This document shows, one piece after another, positions 53,901 through 64,000 of a stretch of 64,000 bases of DNA. The number at the start of each line of letters is the position of its first letter. The stretch's first letter is position 1. The DNA comes from Carya illinoinensis. Its lineage: Eukaryota > Streptophyta > Magnoliopsida > Fagales > Juglandaceae. The translations under genes and the position numbers were made by a program. The notes below the pieces were generated by a model that was given only the letters and a program-made list of their open reading frames with translations, had not been told where the DNA came from and ran no database searches. The DNA lies in the NCBI RefSeq assembly GCF_018687715.1, contig NC_056766.1, positions 23,793,501 through 23,857,500 on the forward strand. The letters are read 5' to 3'.

Positions 53901-56900
53901 GTCAAATCATTTTACTTCTATGGCATGCAACAGAAGCAAATCAATGGGTATGAATGAAATGAGTGTGTTGACACAATCAACCAATAACTATGTAAGGAAT
54001 TAAATGGAGTACCAAATCCACAAGTTAAAGATTGAATTAACAAATAAAATAAACTAACTAATATAAAATGGTATTTATGAGGATAATATGATGACATGGT
54101 GCAATAGATAATAGAGTAGATGCTTTGAAAATTATACATGATAGATTCCAAGCGGAAAGGGTGTTACACTTCATGTGAGCTTCGACATCTCCCACCCCCA
54201 ACAAAAACTCAAAAGAAAAAGAGACACAAAGGCAAAAGTGTGTAGATATTGACATATGAAGATGAAGACTTCCAAGATTAGGGAATCACTAACCTGTTGA
54301 ACCTCGATGGGTCCCAAAGGATGTCTGGTGCACTGAACTTGCAATAGATGATAAATTGCTACGCCGCAATCCTTCAGCAGCAATGATACAGAGCTGAATC
54401 AGTAGAAATACTCCTAGTAATTGGTATCTGCATTAAAGCCAATTCAAAAAGTGTATAGTTTAGACTAATTAAATCCCATAGCTTAAAGGCAAGATGGAGT
54501 GATAAATATATTTGCAACAGTTTTTATTCCTTCACAACAGTTAAGAACATACAAAAGTATTTTTCTTGAAAAAATGAGGCACAGCACTGAATTAGCCAGC
54601 CAATCGAATCAGGCACCAAATTGCCCATGACAGTGATCACCAATGAAAAGAGGAAAAGGATTTTAAATGGGAGTAACATGTTTCTGTCAGTGAGAATTTC
54701 CTGATGAAATCAAATACAAAACTTAACAAGTGATGGCCATCATGATATCAAAATTACCAGACATAAAGATGCATTTAAGAAACCAAGACATATTGCGATA
54801 CACCACAGTTAGCATGAGAGGGTGCTGAATTCGATACAGCATTCCCTAGGAGAAATAAATTCTTGTGGTTTATGATAACTCCAAAAGCTTCAATTGTAAC
54901 ATTGACTAGTCCTTTGGAGTGTTAACTCAGATGTGGCATGGACTTTCCTTGGATCATTGCATATATTCAAGTTCTGTCCTTGATTCAGCCAATAAAAGTG
55001 CATTGGGGTTGATAAGATATGCAATATACATATCCATTGGATAGAGGATCAGCATGATGACATAAGATGACGCTGGTAGGAAGAATTTTAAAAAGAAACC
55101 TTACCCTTCGCAGTGGACGAGGGTCAGAGAAGGAAGGGTAACAAACACAAACCTATAAAGCAAACCAACAAGCTAGGGAGTTATCATGATTCTATTCTAG
55201 TATATAACCCTATTACCTTGGCCTTTGATTTGATGGTTTTCCAATGAACACATAACGAATGCCTGCTGCACGTTTTGATATATGATAATAGAGGCCTGCA
55301 GAGAATATTGAAAGTAAAATCATAAAAAACCCAGTCCCACCCTTCTGTTAACTTCTACTGCAATATATAAACCTCTGAAGGAAGAAATAACCTTCAAAGT
55401 AGAAGAACATGAGGTTAGCACGAAGAACCAATTGCAAAAATTCCCGAGCTATAGGGAGCACCTGAATGCAGTAGCATAGAACTAAATAAGAAAACAGTTT
55501 ACCAGGTGTTCTAAGAAGCAATTGAACAAGGCAGTTAAGTCGCAATACTAATAACTAAAAAATAGAGGATAAAAGAGGAGAAAGACAGATATTATTCCAC
55601 AAAAGAATACACGTTCGACCCCCATACTAAAGGCAACAGTCTGTCAAATACATTTCAGACATGGGTTCTGTTTAAGGACATATGAAAAGCTCAAAGCAAA
55701 ATTAGTAACCCAAACTAAATACATATGGAAAGATGACTTAATTCCAAGAGATTATCCAAAATGCATATATTAAGACTTGAATGAGAAACATGTCTAAAGA
55801 TAATTGTACCGTAGGCCATCTTTGAACTGCAAACAACCATAATCTATTGAGATTCTCTTTCAACCTTCTCACAAAAGAAATGGACCCTCGTGATGTAGAG
55901 GATGAAAGATGCGTCTCTACCAAAGATTGAACATGGCCACTTCCTGGAGCATTGTCATTGTAGGCATCATCAGACTGTGAATCAGCAAGAACAATTCCAT
56001 GGGAAGCAGCTCTGGAACTGTGAATATGCAATTCAGAAGTATCTATAAGCAACTTTTCAATGAGGGGTAATAGCTTAACAGTTAAAAACAAATAAATGTA
56101 AAATTTATAAAATCAAAGAGTAGGCACTCTTGAACCTAATTCGTTCTGCAATATAAGGAACTGCTGTCTGGTATAAAATGAAGAGAGCACGTCTTGCTGG
56201 GGTTGGAGGAAGTCCATAAGGTCCTGAAACCTATTGAAACAATTACTAACTAATTTTAAATGAAGTGGTGAGATATTAAATACTAATCTCCACATATGTG
56301 CAAAAAAATACACAAGAATCCAACCAGGAAAAAGGACCACTGTTGCAGATGGTGTGAATTTAGTTTACTAACGAGCTCCATATGATTTAGGTCTTTAGAT
56401 TGGAAATGAAACATCTTCTCTTAATTGAATTCCTTGTTGACCATCTAAGAGATTTAGACGATTGACCTATTAATCATATCAAAAGGTTCATGCCATCCAA
56501 AGAAAAATGTTTTTTTCCTTGGAAATTTGATTTCATATCTACAAAGTGCTTACTCAAAGCTGATTCTGAGAGCACGTAAAAAGCAACAGCTGATAAAATA
56601 TCAAGAAATTAATGTTCACACACCTGAGTGATGTCACAGTATTCCTCTCCCAGTGTTTGCTGGCCTGAACCAGTTGTTAATATAAAATACAGCATCTGCC
56701 CTAATAGTTTTGTCTGCTAATAAAAACCGAACAACTCGTTACTAATGGGCCATTCACAATCCATAGCCAAAAATAGATATTATTTAGTTGCATAGTCTGT
56801 ACACTCCCAAAACTAATCTCGAGAAAATGAAAAGGCAAAGTGTTTCTAAGAAGTAAATTTCAAATAATCTATATTACTATAAAACTTCGAACCATGGAGC

Positions 56901-58206
56901 TTTACTCCTATGAAGCCACACATCTAATGCCTCATTACATTATTAGTACATGAAAATACTCCTACTAGACCACATCATTGACTCTCTAATTCAATTATTA
57001 GCATATGTCATTAAGCCAAACTTATTAAATGAAAAATGATACATATAACTAAATTAAAAATTTTATATTCTTTTTTATAGGTAAACAAAGATATTATATT
57101 CATAGAAATAGGCAAAGCCCAGGTACACAGGAAGTATACATGAAAAATGCCTAGCTAGTGGTTACAATGGAAAGAAGAAGGTCATGGACACTTAGTCCAT
57201 TACAAACTATGGCCCCCGCCCATAAGAACAATGACTTATAAAAAAAAAATTATATTTAAAATTAGTAGTCTTTTAGTTTTCATAACATGTGCCTTAACAC
57301 GTGTCTTTTTGGTTTTATCAACTTTATTGACATTTTAGTTTTTTTACCAACTGATTCAGAAATATTATTGGAATTTTAAAATCAATTAAGAAAAATACTT
57401 TGATAAGTAAATAAAGAAAAAAATAACATAAGAATGAGTTTAGAAACATGACCGATGATACTGCAGATAAAAAATTTTGAAAAAAAAAAAATTCACAAAG
57501 ATGGTTTCTCAACTCTTTTTTTAAAATTTTTATGGCAAATGGTATAAAATGAAACAGAAACATTTTATATATCTGTAGAATATTATGAACATATTCAAAA
57601 CAACTGAAAAAAAAAAAAAAAAACATTTTATAACATTCTGTACATCCTTTTAATAACTATATTATACCATACTGGGACTAGTTTTAAGTTACTGACCAAC
57701 TTTAAAGGGGTTCTAAAGAAACATATAAAACTAATAAAAGCATTATTAAAAAGAAGTTTTTGGCCATTTTGATAAATTATCAGACAGAAGAAAGCAACTA
57801 TATTTTTAATCAGCTATACTGAACTTTTCAAACCTGAATTCTGTTTTTATTCACGTGAAATGAAAACCGAAAATTGAAGAGCTAACCTCGCTCTGATAAG
57901 CTACAGCAACCCTTGTACCTACACCATAGAAAGATGCAGTAAAGTTAAAGTGAGAGAAAGAGGGAGGGAGTGAGAGAGGGAGAGAGAGATAAAGAGAAGA
58001 GGACCAAAGAGGTGGCGAAAAGCGTCGCGACAGGCCTCGTAGACGAAGGAGGCGTACTGGTCGTCCTTCTCCGCGGCTCTCATTATCTCCGGCTGTGCCG
58101 CCAGTGGGAACCTTCGTGGTATGGACCCTTCTCTGCTGCTCCGACCCGACTGCCCACTGGACCCCGGGTCCCGTGAACCGGGTGCCTCCTCCCTCCCCAA
58201 TCCCAT
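44999..58206 (-). CDS. PEX10: Peroxisome biogenesis factor 10, RING E3 ligase
   Basis: PEX10 works in the peroxisomal membrane with PEX2 and PEX12 as a RING ubiquitin ligase that lets the import receptor PEX5 recycle (established). Eleven exons join in frame with GT-AG introns: 58206-58005, 57918-57887, 56713-56624, 56230-56136, 56017-55810, 55461-55392, 55295-55217, 54427-54294, 46080-45986, 45307-45213, 45101-44999, giving 400 codons. Conserved parts are [80 protein letters not shown] and [20 protein letters not shown] (Pex2/Pex12 membrane domain). The C3HC4 RING has C346, C349, C361, H363, C366, C369, C380 and C383, and the protein ends [11 protein letters not shown]. Length is near the plant norm (about 380). 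The start MGLGREE is the first in-frame Met without the CT-repeat-encoded leader. No premature stop. Intron 8 is 8.2 kb because of nested insertions. Confidence 0.96.
46110..47400. other. PEX10 intron 8, including a possible LTR remnant
   Basis: No host coding is seen. At 47150 the plus strand reads TTGGTATCAGATAATTG, close to a Met-tRNA primer-binding site. The 350 bases before it, from a TGTCACAGCCC start near 46797 through a pyrimidine-rich CTTCTTCTTC patch, could be an old LTR, followed by a short frame ([15 protein letters not shown]). Evidence is thin. Confidence 0.35.
47410..47687. mobile_element. MITE (family C), left part, split by a gypsy element
   Basis: It starts GCTTGGGAAATGAGATGAGATGAG, with interior AATATTATTTTTGTTTTGAG and ATTTGAAAAAATTGAATG as in the other copies. 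It is interrupted at 47687. The remaining arm (GATGAGATAAGATGAGAC ... CTTCCAAACAGG) lies at 52078-52172, beyond the inserted LTR element. Confidence 0.65.
48907..48937. repeat. Poly-A tract
   Basis: About 30 consecutive A residues in the gypsy leader, followed by a degenerate A/G-rich stretch to about 49010. Confidence 0.9.
50795..51045 (+). repeat. Tandem repeat in decayed gypsy pol
   Basis: Units of roughly 55 bp contain TATCATTTGCCATTCATTGA followed by GTGTTGCATGAACGTTTG, occurring near 50822, 50868, 50920 (partial) and 51005. The unit probably derives from the H-E-H-F/L-Y-W-P zinc-binding region of integrase and has expanded after coding function was lost. Confidence 0.7.
52073..52175. 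mobile_element. MITE (family C), right part beyond the gypsy insertion
   Basis: It contains GATACGATGAGATAAGATGAGAC and ends near CTTCCAAACAGG. Taken with 47410-47687, it forms one interrupted MITE. Confidence 0.55.
52443..53331 (+). pseudogene. CDC45-derived retropseudogene with unrelated 5' part
   Basis: CDC45 is a component of the CMG replicative helicase (established). From about 52590 the sequence follows plant CDC45: [52 protein letters not shown], then in shifted frames [26 protein letters not shown], and from 52873 [58 protein letters not shown]. No introns interrupt these blocks, long internal CDC45 segments are missing, and frameshifts are present. An A-rich tail is at 53308-53331. 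Together this indicates a retrotransposed, internally deleted copy. The first about 48 codons ([18 protein letters not shown]...) are not CDC45 and I do not recognise them. It sits antisense inside PEX10 intron 8. Confidence 0.85.
53335..54290. other. PEX10 intron 8, proximal part, non-coding
   Basis: It contains a diverged duplication of about 75 bp (53334-53409 and 53482-53558, sharing GGTC/GTGT-TTTGGGAATAG and TTGAATG/TCGAATG). Otherwise AT-rich, with no supported gene. Confidence 0.55.
57065..57235 (-). repeat. LINE 3'-end scrap in PEX10 intron 2
   Basis: Read on the minus strand this is GTGTACCTGGGCTTTGCC, then TTTCTATGAATATAATATC and TTACCTATAAAAAAG. This is the typical 3' end of plant L1 LINEs, close to a short A-rich tail. 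It is in the same orientation as PEX10. Confidence 0.6.
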
Positions 58207-58423
58207 CTCTCTCTCTCTCTCTCTATCAGAAACTTTTATCCATCTAACCGAGCACACCCTTTTTTTTTATTTTTATATAAACTATAAAGCCCCGAAAGGC
58301 CGAAAGCAATTGAGACGACATCGTTGCATTCACCAATTTTTATTTATTTTTTTAATTAAAGACCTGTCATGAAATAGTTTTCTCACATAAATTGAGATAA
58401 AAGTTAAGTTAAATCTTAAATAA
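58207..58423 (-). promoter_or_regulatory. PEX10 5' leader and proximal promoter
   Basis: Upstream of the ATG on the minus strand there is a GA-repeat leader (58207-58225), then a TATATAAAAATA box around 58273-58285, about 70 bases before the ATG. Beyond it is ordinary DNA and a MITE arm up to 58423, where a Copia element begins. Only about 218 bases of original promoter therefore remain adjacent to the gene. Confidence 0.55.
58370..58423. mobile_element. MITE (family C), left arm, split by Copia
   Basis: The arm reads CTCACATAAATTGAGATAAAAGTTAAG and continues at 63402 (AATAAAATATTTTTATAA...) beyond the Copia. Joined, the two arms match the order of the copy at 43563-43745. Confidence 0.6.
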
Positions 58424-59085
<662 letters not shown>

Positions 59086-59113
59086 CGTTATCAGCACGAA
59101 AGTTCTGACGATC

Positions 59114-62100
59114 TTGAAGCTAATAGTCCTCTACTTCAAAATCATGAGTCTTATTGATGAACTTTCTATCTCCGAGATGAATAATAAAGATGTATGTCTG
59201 GCTGACAGTGCTACAACTCACACAATTCTTAAGGATAAAAAATATTTTCAAAATCTAACATTGAGTAAAGCCTATGTTCATACCATCTCTGGTTCATCGA
59301 ATCTAATTGAAGGCTCCGGAAGAGCTTATATTGTGTTGCCTAATGGCACCAAATTTTGCATTAATGATGCTCTATTTTCTTCACAATCCAGAAGAAATTT
59401 ATTAAGTTTTAAAGATATACGTCGTAATGGTTGTCATATTGAAACCATTAACGAAGACGATAAAGAGCATCTTCTCATTACTAAAATAATTTCGAGCCAG
59501 AAGCTCGTATTAGAAAAACTGTCTGCCCTCTCATCTGGATTGTATTATACAAAAATGAGAACAATTGAATCACATGTTGTAATGCACCAGAAGTGCATTG
59601 ATCCCAAAATATTTATGACTTGGCATGATTGCCTTGGACATCCTGGATCAATAATGATGAGACGAATAATTGATAATTCGTATGGGCATCCCCTAAAGAA
59701 TCAGAAAATTATCTTACCCAATGAATATCCATGCTCTGCATGTTCTCAAGGTAAATTGATTATCAAACCATCTATCTCAAAGGTTGGTTTTGAATCTCCA
59801 TCTTTTTTACAAATGATTCATGGAGATATATGTGGGCCTATTCAACCATCAAGTGGACCGTTCAGATATTTTATGGTTTTAATTGATGCATCAAGTCGAT
59901 GGTCACATGTTTGTTTACTTTCCACTAGAAATGCTGCATTTGCTAAACTTCTTGCACAAATAATTAAGCTACGAGCACAATTCCCTGACTATCCAATTAA
60001 AACTATTCGATTGGATAATGCAGGAGAATTTACATCTCAAGTTTTTGATAATTATTGCATGTCAATAGGAATAGATGTTGAACATCCAGTTGCCCACACA
60101 CATACTCAAAATGGTTTAGCTGAATCATTGATTAAAAGGCTTCAGCTAATCGCTAGACATTTACTCATGAAATCAAATCTTCCTATTTCTGCTTGGGGAC
60201 ATGCTATAATTCATGCAGCATCATTAATTCGAGTTAGACCATCAGCATATCACAAATATTCACCATTACAGCTTGCATTTGGTCAGCAACCAAATATTTC
60301 TCATCTTCGTACTTTTGGATGTACTGTATATGTTCCAATTGCACCTCCACAACGTACAAAGATGGGCCCTCAACGTAGACTTGGGATATATGTTGGGTTT
60401 GATTCTCCATCTATTATCAGATACCTTGAGCCTCTTACAGGGGATATGTTTAAGGCACGTTTTGAGGATTGTCATTTTGACGAATCCATTTTTCCAACAA
60501 TGGGTAATGAGAAGTCGGTGCCTGAAGCACGACAAACATTGTGTAATGAGAAGTCGGTGCCTGAAGCACGACAAGAAATTACTTGGGAAAATAAAGCTCT
60601 TTCCCAATTTGATCCTCGTACAAAAGAATGTAATCTAGAGGTTCAAAAGATTATTCATTTGCAAAGTGTTGCAAACCAATTACCGGATGCATTTACTGAC
60701 ACTAAAGGTGTGGTAAAATCATATATTCCTGCTGTTAATGTTCCAGCAAGGATTGCAGTCCCTGAATGACAAATTGCCAAAATAGCAATAGGCGAGTCTA
60801 AGATACGCATGAAGCGTGGACGGCTTATTGGTGCTAAGGACAAAATTCCTCGGAAGAGGAAAATACAAAATGAATTTGGTACTCCTGAAGAGTCCATACC
60901 AACACAGGCCATAAGAGTAATTGATGTTCATGAAGAGAGTAAATCTCCTGAGAAAGAACCTCCTGAAGAGGTATTTCATGAAATGTCTTCCCTTGAAGAG
61001 GGACAGGTACCTGAAAATAACGAGATCTCGATAGATTTCATGAATACAGGAGAAATTTTGAATAGAAATAAAACTGTTGTTGACAACATATTTTCATATA
61101 AAATGGCTCTTGACATTACCAGAAGTAATGAAGAAATTGAGCCAAGAACTGTCGAAGAATGTCGATGTAGAGATGACTGGCCAAAATGGAAATCAGCTAT
61201 TGAAGCTGAATTAAACTCGCTAGCAAAGCGAGAGGTCTTTGGACCAATTATACAAACACCAAAGGGTGTAATGCCCGTTGGATATAAATGGGTATTTATA
61301 CGTAAACGTAATGAAAGTAATGAAATTGTGCGATATAAAGCACGACTTGTTGCACAAGGTTTCCTGCAGAAACCGGGGATTGATTATGAGGAAACATACT
61401 CTCCTGTTATGGATGCAATCACATTCAGATATTTGATTAGTTTGGCAGTTATAAAAAGATTGGATATGCAGCTGATGGATGTAGTCACCGCATATTTATA
61501 TAGATCATTAGATCATGACATATATATGAAAATCCCTGAAGGATATAAAATGCCTGAAGCTTCTAATCTGAGTACATCCAGAAGTATGTATTCTATTAAG
61601 CTTCAAAGATCTTTATATGGGTTAAAACAATCCGGACGCATGTGGTATAAACGCCTTAGCGAATATCTATTGAAAGAAGGATTTGAGAATAATCCAATAT
61701 GCCCATGTGTTTTTATTAAGAAATCAGACTCCGGATTTGTTATTATTGCGGTTTATGTTGATGATCTAAATCTTGTTGGAACTCCTGAAGAGATCAGAAG
61801 AACCGCTACATATTTAAAGAATGAATTTGAAATGAAAGATCTTGGCAAAACGAAATTTTGTCTCGGCCTGTAACTCGAGCATTTGCCAAATGGAATTCTC
61901 ATTCATCAGTCAAATTATACAGAGAAAGTCTTGAAACACTTTTACATGGACAAAGCTCATCCCCTGAGTACTCCAATGGTTGTTCGATCACTTGATGTGC
62001 AGAAGGATTCATTTCGTCCTTGTGAAGACAATGAAGAAATTCTTGGTTCTAAAATACCTTATCTCAGTGCAATTGGAGCCCTGATGTATCTTGCAAATTG

Positions 62101-62776
62101 CACTCGGCCTGATATTGCATTTTCAGTTAATTTACTTGCAAGATATAGTTCCGCACCAACTCGAAGACATTGGAATGGTATTAAACATATCCTTCGATAC
62201 CTTCGAGGTACGGTTGATATGGGATTATTTTATCAATATGGTTCAAGTCCACAATTAGTTGGATATGCAGATGCAGGTTATCTTTCAGATCCACACAGAG
62301 GTAGATCTCAGACTGGATATGTATTTACTTATGGAAATTCTGCTATATCATGGAGATCTGTCAAACAAACACTATCTGCTACATCTTCAAATCACTCAGA
62401 GATCATTGCAATTCACGAAACAAGTCGAGAATGCATTTGGCTAAGATCAATGATCCAACATATTCAAGAAAAGTGTGGTCTTCCAGTGATTAATGATAGT
62501 CCAACAACTTTATATGAAGATAATGCTGTTTGTATTGCTCAAATTAGAGGAGGATATATCAAAGGTGATAGAACCAAACATATTTCACCTAAATTCTTTT
62601 ATACTCATGAACTTCAAGAAAAAGGTGAAATTAAAGTCAAGCAGATACGATCAAGTGATAATCTGGCAGATTTATTCACAAAAGTATTACCAACTGCAAC
62701 ATTTAAGAAGATTGTGCAGAACATTGGAATGCGGAGACTTGAAGACCTTTTATCATGCACTTTTCAGGGGGAGTAA
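59114..62776 (+). pseudogene. Copia protease-integrase-RT-RNase H frame with two nonsense codons
   Basis: One continuous frame holds a protease-like start (CLADSATTHTILKDKKYF), pre-integrase (WHDCLGHPGS, CSACSQGK), integrase (HGDICGP, RLDNAGEF, NGLAESLIKR), RT (MDVVTAYLYRSLDHDIYMKI, LYGLKQSGRMWYKRL, YVDDLNLVG) and RNase H (YADAGYLSDPHRGRSQTGYV, ATSSNHSEIIA, DRTKHISPKFFYTHEL). It is broken by TGA at 60767-60769 (probably CGA before) and TAA at 61871-61873 (probably CAA), both C-to-T changes, and closes at 62774-62776. Catalytic residues of integrase and RT look intact. A 38-bp in-frame-like duplication (NEKSVPEARQ twice) lies at about 60505-60575 after integrase. There is no gag, so mobility would need proteins from another element. 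Confidence 0.92.
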
Positions 62777-62998
62777 CGTCTTGAAGACTTATGCTGATTG
62801 TACTCTTTTTCCTTCGCTAAGGTTTTATCCCACTGGGTTTTCCTTCGCAAAGTTTTAATGAGACAATCTTAAAGCATTTTACGGTACACATGAATATTGT
62901 ACTCTTTTTCCTTCGCCATTGGTTTTTTCCCACAGGGTTTTTCCTTGGCAAGGTTTTAACGAGGCATATTCATTATATGTGGTCATCCAAAGGGGGAG

Positions 62999-63401
62999 TG
63001 TTGTAAAATAACATTGTAAAATTGTATGACCACCTTGAGCTAGCCGCCAAATGCACAGTGCATAGTGTCAGCATAGTACTGCATAGTAACTGGCATAGTA
63101 AATGGCCGACATCGCACAGTGTGCATAGTGCCAGCATAGTACTGTATAGTGACTGGCATAGTAAATGGCCGACATCGCACAGTGCGCATAGTGCCAGCAT
63201 AGTACTGCATAGTAACTGGCATAGTAAATGGCCGACATCGCACAGTACATAGTGCCAGCATAGTACTGCATAGTAACTGGCATAGTTCCCTTTGTACGCC
63301 TATATATATCGTTGAATTCTTTAAGAAATTCATAAGTTTCATAACTTCTCTGAGTTCTATCTCTCTCTCTCTTTCTCTCTCCTTTCGATAGTTTTATAAC
63401 A
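62999..63401 (+). repeat. 3' LTR of the PEX10-upstream Copia
   Basis: This 403-bp LTR has three full tandem units and a short CT run (63361-63382). It is otherwise nearly identical to the 5' LTR. Confidence 0.93.
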
Positions 63402-63560
63402 AATAAAATATTTTTATAATATATATTTTTTAATATTATTATTATTTAGAATTTGAAAAAATTGAATTATTTATTTTATTTTATGTAAAAATTTACAAAA
63501 ATTATAATAATTAGATGAATTGAAATGAGATGTGTTATGAAAACAAACTATGCCTTAAAG
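63402..63560. mobile_element. MITE (family C), right arm beyond the Copia
   Basis: AATAAAATATTTTTATAATA and ATTTGAAAAAATTGAATTAT are followed by ATGAATTGAAATGAGATGTG and a GAAAACAAAC end. Continuation of 58370-58423. Confidence 0.65.
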
Positions 63561-64000
63561 TAAAATTCAACTTTTGATTTAAAATAGAAAAATAGTACAT
63601 ATTTTGCTTTTATTTCATTCCTATTTTATTTAGGATGATGAATTGTATTTTTGGATCGTGTTGTATTAAATCATAAACATTCGATTATATAAATTAGTCT
63701 GAACCTAACCTATTAAACTAAACGTGTCAAATTTTTAAATCTTAAGCCAACCTCCCATTTAAATAACAAGTCATATCGTGTCATTCGATTAATAGCTAAT
63801 TAGAAATAGGTTAACATGACTCATTTAAACTCGTTTCATATAAATGGATTGAACTTACACGCTTAACTTATTTGACCTGATTAATAACACTTATAGATTT
63901 ATTGTAAGTTTCAAGTGTCCTTTTATTTCATTCTTATAGCCAATCCATGTTTTAAATTTTTTATAACAGGAGCGATTATTTGATATATGTGTTTGTATTT
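63561..64000. other. AT-rich right end of window, no gene seen
   Basis: Repeat-like AT-rich sequence with GTGTC/GACAC-type motifs (CATATCGTGTCATTCG). No coding frame supported. Confidence 0.45.

Noticed and set aside
57919..58257. Upstream Met (MCSVRWIK) as the PEX10 start
   Set aside because: The extra residues come from the GA-repeat leader and lie at the expected TATA-to-start distance; MGLGREE at 58206 better matches plant PEX10 N-termini. The upstream Met remains a minor alternative.

Overview
This is a plant nuclear window, from a woody eudicot. Every conserved gene has spliced exons, GT-AG introns and plant-specific relatives, and most of the rest is LTR retrotransposon, LINE, MITE and microsatellite sequence. 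A GATGAGATGAGA-type MITE family and the form of the rDNA spacers suggest Fagales, perhaps Juglandaceae, but this is a weak inference from memory.

Two host genes look complete, both on the minus strand. Thermospermine synthase (ACL5, 23499 to 19331) has 10 exons and 353 codons. The peroxisomal RING ubiquitin ligase PEX10 (58206 to 44999) has 11 exons and 400 codons and is stretched over 13 kb by an 8.2-kb eighth intron. A third host locus on the plus strand is the 3' part of a divergent cyclic nucleotide-gated channel (CNGC). Its exons at 4342-4590 and 14555-14995 join in frame across a 10-kb intron swollen by a Copia element. Its C-terminus is short, and its 5' exons are off the left edge or lost.

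Layout: 1-3030, minus-strand Copia (gag-PR-INT, open at the left edge) with PBS and LTR. 3440-3920, LINE RNase H scrap. 4342-14995, CNGC 3' region containing a full-length but disabled Copia (6057-13780, TSD CAAAT). 15880-18365, a composite of a FAR1/MULE transposase scrap, a decayed rDNA piece (18S 3' end, ITS1, 5.8S, ITS2) and a Ty3/gypsy RT scrap. 19331-23640, ACL5 with MITEs in two introns. 24630-26400, ruined Ty3/gypsy (Tat-like) pol. 26405-30257, 5'-truncated L1-type LINE with an A-rich tail. 30260-34890, AT-rich and gene-poor. 34899-41885, a pair of diverged direct repeats enclosing a 4.0-kb solo LTR (35601-39607, TSD CGAAG) and a GC-richer minisatellite with 185-bp higher-order periodicity. 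41890-44990, repeat-derived DNA. 44999-58206, PEX10, whose intron 8 holds a decayed gypsy element nested in a MITE and a CDC45-derived retropseudogene. 58424-63401, a young gag-less Copia (TSD AATAA) 218 bp upstream of the PEX10 ATG, also nested in a MITE.

The three host genes show no functional relationship to each other. The window mainly records nested insertion, with host splicing apparently tolerating large elements in introns. I found no CRISPR array, operon or other prokaryotic-type system, and no clear tRNA gene.
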